From Sporosarcina sp. P34 (GTDB lineage: Bacteria; Bacillota; Bacilli; Bacillales_A; Planococcaceae): a stretch of DNA of 64,000 nucleotides. The translations under genes were made by a program, and so were the position numbers. Shown here piece by piece: positions 26,904 to 37,094 of this stretch (its first letter is position 1; the number at the start of each line of letters is the position of its first letter). Below the pieces are notes generated by a model. The model ran no database searches. It had not been told where the DNA came from and worked only from the letters and a program-made list of their open reading frames with translations. The DNA is taken from the NCBI RefSeq assembly GCF_002743375.1, contig NZ_PDZC01000011.1:1-64000 (forward strand). The letters run 5' to 3'.

Positions 26904-29339
26904 TTGATTTTTAGTATATTCAAGATGAAAGTCAGCTCAGCAATACTGCTTTTGTTATTGCTGTTTTTGTCCGGATTTTCAACACAGACCTTTGCAAATG
27001 GACTGGAAAACAACACAAATGTAATTGATGCTGGAAGAGATCATTTTATGGTGCTTAAAGAAGACGGAAGTTTGTGGGGATGGGGCGGTCAGGATTATGG
27101 ACAAATAGGTACGCAATCTGTCATTGGTTTTGCAAGTCCAGTTTTGAGTCCAGTGCCGATTCAAAAAACTGACGGGAATCGTCTGTTAAATATCAAGGCA
27201 ATCGCCACAGGCAGTCAGCATACGGTGGCTCTTGATAATGACGGCAATGTATTGACATGGGGTCGGAATAACAACGGACAATTGGGTGATTCGGCGAGAC
27301 CATCAATAGATAAAGATCCTAAATATGTCACGTTGCCTAAAAAAATTATTGCAATCGCTGCAGGTGATCAGCACACGCTTGCTGTCGATATAGACGGTGA
27401 TGTATGGGCGTGGGGAAGAAATCTTTACGGTCAGCTGGGCAGAGAGTCAACAGATCCTGATTTTGCTACGCCTAAACTAGTTCAGGCATCTTCTCAGAAT
27501 AATCAAAACTTCACACAGATTGTTGCAGTGGCTGCTGGGTTGGAACATTCTGTTGCATTGAAAAGAGACGGTACTGTTTTTTCCTGGGGACGTAATACGT
27601 ACGGACAGCTCGGTAATGGAGAGACATTAAGTATTAACGAAAAAGCAATCGAAGTACCAGGAATCTCACACATCACAGAAATCGCAGCAGGTGATAACCA
27701 TACCGTTGCTTTAAAACAAGACCAGACAACTATTTGGGCCTGGGGAACAAATCGTCTTGGGCAACTGGGAGATGGCGGCCGTGAAGACAAACTAGTTCCT
27801 GTACAAGTTCAAGGTATAAATGAAGTATCGAAAATTGCGACTGGTGACAATCACACAATCGCTATCAAGAAAGACGGCTCGGTATGGACGTGGGGAAAAA
27901 ATACTTCCGGTACACAATCCAGCCGGACGACACCAATTCAAATTAAAGGGGTGGATGACGCAGTTGCTGTTGGGGGTGGAGGTTATTCTGACAGTTTCAC
28001 ATTAGCAGTAAAATCAGACGGCACGGTCTGGAAATGGGATCAAGCATCGTCAGATCCGACAACAAAATTACCAATCTTTAAGAAAGTTTCTGGAATAGAT
28101 GGTGTTATGAAGTTACAAGTATATCCATTCATCCAAGGCGGACAAGTGAAGTTCCGTTATATTGGAAACAACTTGACTGAAGACGTAAAACTAAACGGAA
28201 GCTTCAACTATAATGTTGATCTACAAATGGAACGTAAGCCAGGAAATGTTTGGGAGCTGCAAGTCGAACTACAACCTGGCCAATACGAATATGGTTTCCG
28301 TGTAAACGGTGAATGGATTGTAGATCCTCTCAATCGCGACAAAACGATTGATGATTTCGGCCGAACTTTCAGCGTACTGAAAGTTGCTCCTTATGCGACT
28401 GTTGGACCGATAATAGATAACAAAGAAGTAACCTTCACTTATAGTAGTTACGATTATAACAATCAATTAGAGCTTGAAGCTAAATCTCAATCCGTTTCGG
28501 TAATGGGTAACTTCGGCGATAACTACCACTGGATCGAAATTCCAATGATCAAGCAACCGAATAACACATGGAAAGTCTCAAGAACGTTAAAGCCACGAGA
28601 TTACTTTTATTCATTTGTTGTACGTGATACTGAAAGTGGGGCCGTTGCCGTAAAACGTAATGACCCGCTAAACCCAGGACTGCAAACAGACTCCCTGACG
28701 AATATTTCCCGTAACACATTTGTCGTAGCGGAAAATGTATTAACAAAGATTCCGGTCGCATCGATCACACTTAGCAAAGGACCTGAAATGGACTTAATCG
28801 TAGGTGAGCAATCCACATTGACCACCAGAATCAGTCCATCAAACGCGACGAATCAAAACGTTAACTGGTATTCCAGCAAACCTACCGTAGCAAGTGTGGA
28901 AGGCGGTAAAGTCACAGCGCATTCTGCAGGAGAAACGACCATTGCGGTAACGTCTGTGGATGGTGGGAAGATTGCCAGTGTCACGGTTATCGTGAAACAG
29001 CAAGACGGTGCAGTATCGTACCCCCGCATAGGATATAAAACAGAAGATGACCGTAAAAATGTGGAGCCTACAAAAGCCTGGAAGATCAACCTGAATCAAG
29101 AGCTAGACATTAAGACATTTAATCCAGACTCGGTCTACGTATTGAATGAATCGGGTGTAAAGATCCCACTTGGTTATCAAGTGTCAAATAATAACCGAAC
29201 GATGGAAATTCGATTGCAAAATGGTTATCAGTATAAAAAAGGTGCCAATTACTATCTATTTATAGAGGATACGGTAAAGTCATCGAATGGTGCTAAGTTG
29301 AAAGAAAAAGTGCAGATGAAGTTTCAGATTAAATTGTAA
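26904..29339 (+). CDS. secreted RCC1-propeller protein with CBM48-like, Big_2 and Ig-like domains
   Basis: An 811-residue exported protein. TTG 26904 follows AAGGAGGAGGA, and the signal peptide runs to about residue 32. Residues about 38-395 hold seven RCC1-type repeats (pattern A-A-G-x-x-H-T-x-A-L-x-x-D-G-x-V-x-W-G-x-N-x-x-G-Q-L-G), enough for a closed seven-bladed propeller. Two modules at about 414-495 and 510-612 look like early-set, CBM48-type domains. Residues 617-698 are a Big_2 domain (S-N-A-T-N-Q-N-V-N-W). Residues about 716-811 are the shared Ig-like module (K-A-W-K-I-N-L-N-Q). Probably a surface adhesin or scaffold. No anchor motif. Co-directional with the preceding gene, 31 nt away. 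Confidence 0.83.
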   Translation: MIFSIFKMKVSSAILLLLLLFLSGFSTQTFANGLENNTNVIDAGRDHFMVLKEDGSLWGWGGQDYGQIGTQSVIGFASPVLSPVPIQKTDGNRLLNIKAIATGSQHTVALDNDGNVLTWGRNNNGQLGDSARPSIDKDPKYVTLPKKIIAIAAGDQHTLAVDIDGDVWAWGRNLYGQLGRESTDPDFATPKLVQASSQNNQNFTQIVAVAAGLEHSVALKRDGTVFSWGRNTYGQLGNGETLSINEKAIEVPGISHITEIAAGDNHTVALKQDQTTIWAWGTNRLGQLGDGGREDKLVPVQVQGINEVSKIATGDNHTIAIKKDGSVWTWGKNTSGTQSSRTTPIQIKGVDDAVAVGGGGYSDSFTLAVKSDGTVWKWDQASSDPTTKLPIFKKVSGIDGVMKLQVYPFIQGGQVKFRYIGNNLTEDVKLNGSFNYNVDLQMERKPGNVWELQVELQPGQYEYGFRVNGEWIVDPLNRDKTIDDFGRTFSVLKVAPYATVGPIIDNKEVTFTYSSYDYNNQLELEAKSQSVSVMGNFGDNYHWIEIPMIKQPNNTWKVSRTLKPRDYFYSFVVRDTESGAVAVKRNDPLNPGLQTDSLTNISRNTFVVAENVLTKIPVASITLSKGPEMDLIVGEQSTLTTRISPSNATNQNVNWYSSKPTVASVEGGKVTAHSAGETTIAVTSVDGGKIASVTVIVKQQDGAVSYPRIGYKTEDDRKNVEPTKAWKINLNQELDIKTFNPDSVYVLNESGVKIPLGYQVSNNNRTMEIRLQNGYQYKKGANYYLFIEDTVKSSNGAKLKEKVQMKFQIKL

Positions 29340-29348
29340 CTGCACAGC

Positions 29349-29386
29349 AAAAAGGAGTTGCCCCATATGGGTGCAACTCCTTTTTT
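29349..29386. terminator. bidirectional terminator
   Basis: AAAAAGGAGTTGC and GCAACTCCTTTTTT flank a CCCATATGGG-type top, giving A- and T-runs on both sides between convergent genes. Confidence 0.9.
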
Positions 29387-29390
29387 GTCA

Positions 29391-32300
29391 TCAGTTGATT
29401 TTAAATGTTTGAAGTAAAGACTTTTTCAAGAATTCCTTATTCTTCGTATTTCCTTTGAATTGACGGTCGATATGCAAGGTATACTGTTTCCCGCGAGTGT
29501 AAGCCTTTTGTGGAACGACATAAATCGTCTTACCGTCACCGCTCATTTGCAAGGTAGTAGCTACTTTTTCATTAGTTGCATCATCTATAACATAGATCAG
29601 GCCGGAGTACAAAGCTTCGCGGTCTACTCGAGCATTGAAATTGATGTTCAGAACTTTGTGCGTATCGTAAGAAGGAATATTTTTACTCCAGTCAACTGGC
29701 GATGCGGCATCGAGTGCCGTGATCTGGCTGATTTGATTTCCGTTTACAACGACTGCATATAACTCACCTGTTGGCGTTGAAATCTTGTCGTTAGGCGTAT
29801 ATTTCGTCCACTTCAGAATATCAGCAGGTGAAGCTGTAGCTACATATTTATTTTTTAATTGAGCATTAGTTGACTGTGGACTAGTAGTGAATGATATATC
29901 TTTACTACTAGTTGTGTAATAAATTGTGCCAGCTGTTTCAAGTCGTGCTAACTGCAGCGTATACGTTGCACTGCCAGTTGCCGTTGGATTAATACGTGGT
30001 GCACTCACACTATCAACCAAGGCGTACGTTCCAGGTTCATCCACAAGACCTATAGTTGAAGTGGAAGTAGTTGCACTTGGCACGGCAACTGTGTATCCAT
30101 CGATCAGTTTAGCCAATACTTTAGTTTCTGACTTTGGTAGCTTCAGCTCAATCGGTTGCATGAAGCGTGATAAGTTACCAAAGCTTACTTCATATGATTC
30201 TCCGACAAAAGATTGTTTCAATGTAAAGGTAGAATGTCCGGATTCTATTACGTTACTTGATGGGACATGAGCTTCCACTTTTTTATCTTTTGTTATAAAT
30301 GTTACACCATGTTCCTTTGCCATATCCATTTCAGTAGGACTGAGTGAAACGGAAGGGGATAGTGGCGTAAGTACTCCATCTTTTTCAAGTGGCATGCTGC
30401 CCGCCGAACTGTTCACAGCGTGTTTCACCGTAACTGAGTAGGTTTTCGTAGTTGTTGTGTTGCCTGCTGAATTTACTACACTATACAATTTAGTTTTGCT
30501 GTCAGAAAAGTCCGTTACCCTTTGTGGATCCGGTGTAATAGTACCAATACTTGTAATGACAGGCGTTAAGCTCTTTAAATTTGCTGTTTTAGGTACTGTT
30601 ACACGAATTTCCCCAGCCTTATGGTCAATGACATTAATTGCATCTACTTCTTCAAAGTTGAAAGATGTAATCAATGCGGTCGGTTTTGCATCTTCAAATA
30701 TGCTGACATTTACCGGCAGGGAAGGCTGGCTTTCGATGCCGTTTACTGTTTGTGTGACGTAGTAGCCAATACCTGCAGGTACTGCGTTGAATGTTGCTAT
30801 TGCAGTACTACAATCACAGATTATAGTGTGGGTATCTAGGAGTTGATTGTATGAATTATACAGTTTTACAGTTGTAGACAAATTTTTATACGTATCAACG
30901 GTAGCTGTTACAATACTTGTTCCTGGTGTGCTGGAAAGTTGATTAATTTTTCTTGGCTCTACTGTAATAGTTCTGTATTTTGGTTGTGCTTCTGCACCAC
31001 GGATTGCTTTTGCTGTATATTTCATTTTATATTTTCCTGGTTCAGGAAGAACTATTGGTGAGAAAGCAATATCTGTACCTTTTCGTACAATATTTATTGA
31101 TTGTGAGTCATTTTCTTTCCACGTATTATCATGTGGAGTGCGGACAATTACTTCCTTACCAACTGTATCTTTTTTAACAATATTACCATTAGGTTTGATT
31201 AAATGCTTTTCTCCGTTTTCAAGTATTTCTATATCTATATTTTCTTTTACACCATATGATTTATCTATATATACAGGTCCAGTTGGTTTTAAAACATCGC
31301 CATTAGGTAAATATAATGTGGAAGTCAAAATTAAAGGCTTATCTTTGGATAATAAATAATCACTTCCTACTGCACCAAGATCGAAGAAAGAATACTTTGT
31401 ATTGGGTTTAGACATTGTTTTTTTATAGATAGGAAGTTTTTCTTCATGCCAAATTAATTTGATTTCTTCCGGGCCGTTTAGTGCGATGTATGGTTTATCA
31501 ATATCGGCTATCTCAACTACATTTGATTGACGACTTACTTGAGAGTTTACTTCTTGTATAACAAGGTATCTTCCCGGCTCTATATTTTTAAATACATAAG
31601 TAGTCTGTCCTGCGTCCAGTTCAAATTCCTTTAAGAAGTCATCAATGTTTTCAGGGAAGACACCATCGTTATTTGCCTTGTAAAGTTTAAGTGTAGTTTT
31701 ATTCGTTTGCGTACCAGGGAAAATATTTGAAACTCCAATTTCACCAACAGCAGCAGTACTGCCTATTGCAATAACAGGTTTTGGCCGCACTGTAACAGTT
31801 CTCCTTTGTTCAATTGCGGATAGACCAGCTGTATCTTTCGCATTGTAAAAGATTGTATACTTTCCAGGTAGGTTTGTATTGACAGGACTAGGGTCATACG
31901 TAACAACCTCTTCCGCAATACCAATATTATCGATAGCGGTAAAGCCTGGATCCGAGAATGTATCCCCAACCTCCAAGTCTAAGTTTGTAGCTCCATCTTT
32001 ATTAGGATGTAATATAATATCGGGAGATGTTGTGTCTTTGATCTCCACACGGTCTGAAAACTTACTTTTTACACCTTCTACCTCCTGAAATACAAAGTAG
32101 CCTTTACCTACAGGGACATCTAGAAATGTATAAGTGTTTTCATTTAAGTTTGTTATTTTCCTAATTAATTTTGCCTTACTTAAATCATTGGTTTCACTAA
32201 GATCTTGATATAAATACAAACCTGCATTATTAAATATATTTTTAACCGTTATTGAACCATAAAGTTGTTGTTTAATGGGAAGCGCTTCTTTATTTTCCTT

Positions 32301-33467
32301 TGTGTTCACCGTTCCAATAATATCTATTTTCTTGGGATATACGGTGATCTCCCTAGTTTCAGTAGAAAACAGTTTTTCATTATTACAATCAGTTGCGGTG
32401 TATATCAAAGTGTATATGCCGGGTGTCGGCTGTTGATCAGTGTCAATATAACGATCTTTGTATCTCATAGACACGCTAATTTTTAATTCGTTATCATCTG
32501 TACAGCTTAAAGGAACTTTTGAAGTCGTAGATTTCCCGTTTTTATCTATTACTTTATATCCATTTTCTTTATATTTATTTTGTTCATTTTCATTATGGAA
32601 TATCTCAATTCTATGAGGTCCTTCTAACTCAATAATTGGCTTTTGTTCATTTATAATTTCAACAATATTTGAGAGTTTACTTTCTACTCCATTTTCTTTT
32701 TGTATAACACGATAAAAACCGGCTTTTAATTTTGTGAAGTTAGCAGTACTTCCCTTTGATATTATTTGTTGATCTTCATCAAACGTATCATTTGACTGTT
32801 CTGCTCGATATAAGACAAGTTCGTTATCATTTTTTGTGCCAGAAACTCGTATCTCACCTAGGTTATTAGTGGAACCTGAGTTTTTCACAGAATCCAGTTT
32901 CACAGCAGCAGGATATACAGTTATATTCCCGGATGGAGTACTGTCTGCACCGTCAATGAAGTGAGTTACACTGTACCTGTCATTTGCATCAACTTTATCA
33001 AATATTACTATATTTTCAGCATTAGGTTTTTGCGTTTTATAGGGTGTTGGTGAATCAGATTTGTAGAGATTTACTTCACTACCAGGTATCACATTCTGAA
33101 CAATAATTTTATAAATATCGGTAGTGATATCATTAATTGGTATATGTCTGGGTTTTATTTCTATCCCCGAATAGATTTCGGTGAACTTAGGATCAGAGCC
33201 AATTCTTTCAGCTCTTACCTCGTATAATCCAGGGGTAACTTTGATAGAGTAGGTATTTTCTTCTGATAATTCAGCTACTAGATTACCAGTATTTTTTTTA
33301 TGTAGTGTGATTTTCCAAGCGAAGTTACCATCAACCATATCAACCTTTATATTGTTTTTATCAACTATATTAATGGCGCCAGGAAAACCTTCTGCTACCC
33401 CAGGCAACGGTCCAACAGTAGAAAACACTAACAAAAAAGCCATAAATGCAGGGAAAAACTTTTTCAT
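29391..33467 (-). CDS. giant secreted Ig-like repeat protein
   Basis: A 1358-residue exported protein, by far the largest here. I start at the methionine of M-K-K-F-F-P-A-F (33467), correctly spaced from AAGGAAGG. The signal peptide ends near residue 26. The body has about four alternating modules: one ends in a motif like G-x-Y-x-V-x-Q-x-V-N-G-x-x-S, followed by an Ig-like DUF5011-type domain (G-D-T-F-S-D-P-G-F-T-A-I-D near residue 495). Residues about 950-1060 resemble a cadherin-like sandwich. The final ~100 residues are the cluster's Ig-like module (V-L-N-I-N-F-N-A). No LPXTG or SLH. Probably a fibre-like matrix or adhesion protein. Transcribed opposite to its neighbours, after 33484-34089. 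Confidence 0.78.
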   Translation of the reverse strand: MKKFFPAFMAFLLVFSTVGPLPGVAEGFPGAINIVDKNNIKVDMVDGNFAWKITLHKKNTGNLVAELSEENTYSIKVTPGLYEVRAERIGSDPKFTEIYSGIEIKPRHIPINDITTDIYKIIVQNVIPGSEVNLYKSDSPTPYKTQKPNAENIVIFDKVDANDRYSVTHFIDGADSTPSGNITVYPAAVKLDSVKNSGSTNNLGEIRVSGTKNDNELVLYRAEQSNDTFDEDQQIISKGSTANFTKLKAGFYRVIQKENGVESKLSNIVEIINEQKPIIELEGPHRIEIFHNENEQNKYKENGYKVIDKNGKSTTSKVPLSCTDDNELKISVSMRYKDRYIDTDQQPTPGIYTLIYTATDCNNEKLFSTETREITVYPKKIDIIGTVNTKENKEALPIKQQLYGSITVKNIFNNAGLYLYQDLSETNDLSKAKLIRKITNLNENTYTFLDVPVGKGYFVFQEVEGVKSKFSDRVEIKDTTSPDIILHPNKDGATNLDLEVGDTFSDPGFTAIDNIGIAEEVVTYDPSPVNTNLPGKYTIFYNAKDTAGLSAIEQRRTVTVRPKPVIAIGSTAAVGEIGVSNIFPGTQTNKTTLKLYKANNDGVFPENIDDFLKEFELDAGQTTYVFKNIEPGRYLVIQEVNSQVSRQSNVVEIADIDKPYIALNGPEEIKLIWHEEKLPIYKKTMSKPNTKYSFFDLGAVGSDYLLSKDKPLILTSTLYLPNGDVLKPTGPVYIDKSYGVKENIDIEILENGEKHLIKPNGNIVKKDTVGKEVIVRTPHDNTWKENDSQSINIVRKGTDIAFSPIVLPEPGKYKMKYTAKAIRGAEAQPKYRTITVEPRKINQLSSTPGTSIVTATVDTYKNLSTTVKLYNSYNQLLDTHTIICDCSTAIATFNAVPAGIGYYVTQTVNGIESQPSLPVNVSIFEDAKPTALITSFNFEEVDAINVIDHKAGEIRVTVPKTANLKSLTPVITSIGTITPDPQRVTDFSDSKTKLYSVVNSAGNTTTTKTYSVTVKHAVNSSAGSMPLEKDGVLTPLSPSVSLSPTEMDMAKEHGVTFITKDKKVEAHVPSSNVIESGHSTFTLKQSFVGESYEVSFGNLSRFMQPIELKLPKSETKVLAKLIDGYTVAVPSATTSTSTIGLVDEPGTYALVDSVSAPRINPTATGSATYTLQLARLETAGTIYYTTSSKDISFTTSPQSTNAQLKNKYVATASPADILKWTKYTPNDKISTPTGELYAVVVNGNQISQITALDAASPVDWSKNIPSYDTHKVLNINFNARVDREALYSGLIYVIDDATNEKVATTLQMSGDGKTIYVVPQKAYTRGKQYTLHIDRQFKGNTKNKEFLKKSLLQTFKIN

Positions 33468-33483
33468 CCTCTTCATTCCTTCC

Positions 33484-34089
33484 TTATTTAACTTCATAAT
33501 ACTGCGTCTCCATCATACGGTTCGCTTCATTTAATACCGTTATCGTCAATAAATTACCTTTCTCCAGACCGATCTGTCCTTTGGAAAAGGAGTCGGCACC
33601 ATCCCGTAGTAACTTGATCGAGTTCCCATTATTAATCGAATAGGACACTGCTGCTACTTCCGGTTTCACTTTAACGGAAACTGAAGTTGCTAAAGGGTTC
33701 ATCGTGGCGGACACATCTGATATGTATGTACCTGTCATCTCAAATTCCTTCGTTACTGGTTTGTTAAGAGTTTTGCCTGAAGCAGCTTTAAAACTAGCTG
33801 GAATCGTCAATGTATAGCGTTCGCCAAACAAGTATGGATTTTTCGGTTTTACTATAACTTTATCAAAATCTGCCGATAGAGAAAGAGACAGATTGTTATT
33901 TTGAGTTTGTATAGTAATGAGTTCTAGATTAGCTGTTTGATCAGATACTTCTTTCGAAAATGTGATAGTCCATGGCTTTACAGGATCGGTGACCGGCTCG
34001 ATATCTGCTGCGTAACTGATTTGATTACTAAACAGACTTGTCAGCGGGAAACACAGTAACGCGACGGCAGTAACAATACGTAATCGCAT
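33484..34089 (-). CDS. secreted protein with shared Ig-like domain
   Basis: A 201-residue exported protein with a signal peptide of about 28 residues (ending S-Y-A-A). Residues about 38-125 are a clear copy of the cluster's module (K-P-W-T-I-T-F-S-K, then Y-T-L-T-I-P). The rest is a second small beta-rich domain. It lies 17 nt upstream of the giant Ig-like gene and is surely co-transcribed. The promoter is in the 94-nt gap to the divergent vWA gene. It could be a cap, linker or assembly factor for the giant protein. Confidence 0.75.
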   Translation of the reverse strand: MRLRIVTAVALLCFPLTSLFSNQISYAADIEPVTDPVKPWTITFSKEVSDQTANLELITIQTQNNNLSLSLSADFDKVIVKPKNPYLFGERYTLTIPASFKAASGKTLNKPVTKEFEMTGTYISDVSATMNPLATSVSVKVKPEVAAVSYSINNGNSIKLLRDGADSFSKGQIGLEKGNLLTITVLNEANRMMETQYYEVK

Positions 34090-34183
34090 AGTAAATTCTC
34101 CTTTTATGTGTGGGTTTATAGTATGTGGATACTACGAAGAGGAAAAAACGCTCTATATATATTATCGGGAAGGAAGTTGGAAA

Positions 34184-37078
34184 ATGAAGATACATAAGAA
34201 ATTCATTGCTATGCTGTCGCTGTTTCTGGTTATGCTTTCAGTGACGCAGCCTTTAGAGACAAAAGCGGCTGAACATGATACCGCTAAAAGTTGTGGAGTG
34301 GAACGGGGTAAGGATATTGTCTTTGTCATTCAGGATACGCCTGCAATGCAAGCACAAGATCCGGAGCAGAACAGGATTACGGAAGCATTGTATGTAGTGG
34401 ATCAGGGAGTTTCATTGGATCGTTTTGGTGTAGTCGGTTTCAATGAAGCCGTAACGAAGCCATTCCTGTTATCATCCAATAAATATCAGGCAAAAGCCGC
34501 ACTGAATGAGTTAGCGGTATACTCCGATAAAAATGCAAATAATGCAAGTAGCGGATTGGAAAAAGCGATCCGTGACTTGTCTGATACAAAATCCATAAAT
34601 GATAAAATTATTATACTGATGACTGTTGGCACGTCCATACACAATGAGAAAAATCTGTCGCTCGCTAATGAAGCGTATGAGAAAGGTATTCAAATTCATA
34701 CAATCAGTTTCGGCAGTACGCCATCATCTATTATCGATGAAACAACATTAAGGAAAATCTCAACGATTACAGGTGGGAATTTCAATACCGCAGTGAATGC
34801 AGCGTATTTAAGAAAAGTTCTTTCCAATTTACAGCAAGAAACTGTTAGCTTTCCGGGGCGTGAAATTCGCAGTGACTGGACGTTGACAAGTGATGTAAAT
34901 GAACCAAAAGGGTTGCTTGTACATGAAAATGTGAAAATCAATTTGAACGGTTATAACTTAACAGTGGCAAATGATTTAGTCATGCTGAAATGTTCAGAGC
35001 TTCGTGCTGTGAATGGTGCTGTGGTCAAAGCGGAGAACTTGGATCAAAAATCAGGTTCGAGTATCCGCTTAAATAATAGCCAGTTGAATATTTCTGGGAA
35101 CGCAAAACAAGACGGTTCAATTGTAGTGAATGGAAACTATAAAAATTCAGCCTCGCCTGAGCTGGCGCTTGCATCGTATACACAACGGACCCACGGCTAT
35201 TTAAATTTAAACGGCCAAGAAGCATTCATTACATCACCCATTCTCCAAGAAGGTCATATAGATCTAAATGGTGGAACATTCCATGCGAAAAGTGATTTGG
35301 AACAAAAAGGTCGCTTTAACGTGCAGGAAGGCAAACTTCAAGTAGACGGTAATCTGACAATCAATGGAGGACCTTTACTTGACGATGCATTTACGGAGAA
35401 TAAATCCCTAGATGTAGGCGGCGGGTTAGTGCAAGTAGGGTCTAAAGAATCCATGGAGATGACAAAAAATACAGGTCACGTCAGGCAAGTCGGTGGACAA
35501 TTATTCGTTAATCATGGAACGGTTAAAATTTATGGAGATTATACAATTGCCGACGGCTGGCTGACGATGATCAAAGGTTCAATGGATACAGATACTCCGC
35601 AATATGGTGAAGGCGACGGAGATTATGTTCATGTCCATGGTGATTTTTCAACCGCAAGTAAACGGAACCATGCCACACGGGCATACATACATCTCAGCAA
35701 GCCAATGAATGACCAGGGGCATTTGACAGACGGTGTGCTAAAGATAGAAGGTACATTCACTCAAACGGGTGACGGAGAAGGACATCCGATTTATTCAGAT
35801 AGAATGTTACAGTACGATAAAGACTACAGTCGCTATAATTTCCATGCAGAAGGCAGACATAAAGTAGCGCTAATGAACAAAGGGAAGATCAGTGCGCAGG
35901 CGAAAGGATTTACATTTAATTTGTTGGAGTTACATGGCAAGTTGGCGGATTACCCGATGGACTCCTATGTTCGGTGGAATCAGCTGAATGAAGTCGTAAA
36001 ATCGGCCAATGCCAATTTGATCAGTCTTTCGATTAACGATAAAGCAGTACCGGGCTTCACACCGGCTGTTAAGAATTATTTCAGATTTGAAGTACCGGCA
36101 GATGATTACCCGGCAGGCGGAGCTCAAACAGTAAAAGTTGATGCGCACCCACAGGATCGTAATGCAGTCGTTGATATTTTAGACAGAACGCTGTCTTCTG
36201 ATGGCACAGGAGAAGTGAAAGTACAAGTTACAGCGGTGGACGGTACGAAAAGCGTTTATACAGTGGAAGTGAAGATTGGTCCTGGATCTGGCGGGAAAGT
36301 TACTTCTATTAAATTAGATAGACATGAAATTATCTTTACGGAAAAAGATTCGGAGGGATATAATCCGGAGAAAATCTCCATTGGATATACAGTTTATCCG
36401 ACGAATGCAACGAATCAGCAAGTAAACTGGACATCGACTAATCCGGCTGTTGCAGAAGTGTACCCGGGCGGAATTGTAATACCCCGTGCAAAGGGGGAAA
36501 CAAGTATTGTTGCAACTACAGCGGATGGGGGATTAATTGACACAGCCACGGTAAAAGTATTAGGACAGAACGATTTACTGCAGGGAATCAAGACGCTTGA
36601 CGATTTCGTCAGTGATAATGACCGCTATGATAAGATCATGGGCGGACTGTATGATATTAATAATATCGGAATTGTGGTTCCAGGCAATTATATTGATACA
36701 TTGACATTCACAACATCCGGGAACTTGACTGGCGGGAAGATTGAAGTAGTTAACGATGTAAATCGTGTAGAAGTTCGTATAAACGGGACTGTTTTTACTA
36801 CTAATAAAATTCCTATTACGCCTGGTACACCCGATCCGGCTTATTATCTATTTAACCGTGCATCCATGAAAGTCACCGACTATGTAGAAGTTATCGCATT
36901 TGATGCTGCATCCAATGAACTCGAACGAATTGGAACTACTTATCCGGTAAACTTCACATCAACTTCCGGAGTGTCACCCGGTTATTACTCAATTCAGAGA
37001 TTGTTAGAAGATCCAGCCTTATTCAACCAAATCCTAGACGAATATTCACCAAAACAACTACGATTCACTGCCAGATGA
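34184..37078 (+). CDS. secreted vWA / beta-solenoid / Big_2 surface protein
   Basis: A 964-residue exported protein from ATG 34184 after GGGAAGGAAG. The ORF opens 26 codons earlier without a site. Signal peptide to about residue 28. Residues about 40-220 are a von Willebrand A fold, but the metal motif D-x-S-x-S reads D-T-P-A-M, so metal binding is probably lost. Residues about 226-592 form a long beta-solenoid rich in N-G turns (L-N-L-N-G, I-D-L-N-G-G-T-F). Residues 610-700 are cadherin-like, 704-792 a Big_2 domain (S-N-A-T-N-like T-N-A-T-N-Q-Q-V-N-W), and the last ~170 residues are unassigned. Followed at 16 nt by the cohesin-like gene. Confidence 0.8.
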   Translation: MKIHKKFIAMLSLFLVMLSVTQPLETKAAEHDTAKSCGVERGKDIVFVIQDTPAMQAQDPEQNRITEALYVVDQGVSLDRFGVVGFNEAVTKPFLLSSNKYQAKAALNELAVYSDKNANNASSGLEKAIRDLSDTKSINDKIIILMTVGTSIHNEKNLSLANEAYEKGIQIHTISFGSTPSSIIDETTLRKISTITGGNFNTAVNAAYLRKVLSNLQQETVSFPGREIRSDWTLTSDVNEPKGLLVHENVKINLNGYNLTVANDLVMLKCSELRAVNGAVVKAENLDQKSGSSIRLNNSQLNISGNAKQDGSIVVNGNYKNSASPELALASYTQRTHGYLNLNGQEAFITSPILQEGHIDLNGGTFHAKSDLEQKGRFNVQEGKLQVDGNLTINGGPLLDDAFTENKSLDVGGGLVQVGSKESMEMTKNTGHVRQVGGQLFVNHGTVKIYGDYTIADGWLTMIKGSMDTDTPQYGEGDGDYVHVHGDFSTASKRNHATRAYIHLSKPMNDQGHLTDGVLKIEGTFTQTGDGEGHPIYSDRMLQYDKDYSRYNFHAEGRHKVALMNKGKISAQAKGFTFNLLELHGKLADYPMDSYVRWNQLNEVVKSANANLISLSINDKAVPGFTPAVKNYFRFEVPADDYPAGGAQTVKVDAHPQDRNAVVDILDRTLSSDGTGEVKVQVTAVDGTKSVYTVEVKIGPGSGGKVTSIKLDRHEIIFTEKDSEGYNPEKISIGYTVYPTNATNQQVNWTSTNPAVAEVYPGGIVIPRAKGETSIVATTADGGLIDTATVKVLGQNDLLQGIKTLDDFVSDNDRYDKIMGGLYDINNIGIVVPGNYIDTLTFTTSGNLTGGKIEVVNDVNRVEVRINGTVFTTNKIPITPGTPDPAYYLFNRASMKVTDYVEVIAFDAASNELERIGTTYPVNFTSTSGVSPGYYSIQRLLEDPALFNQILDEYSPKQLRFTAR

Positions 37079-37094
37079 CAAAAGGAGGTAGGGC

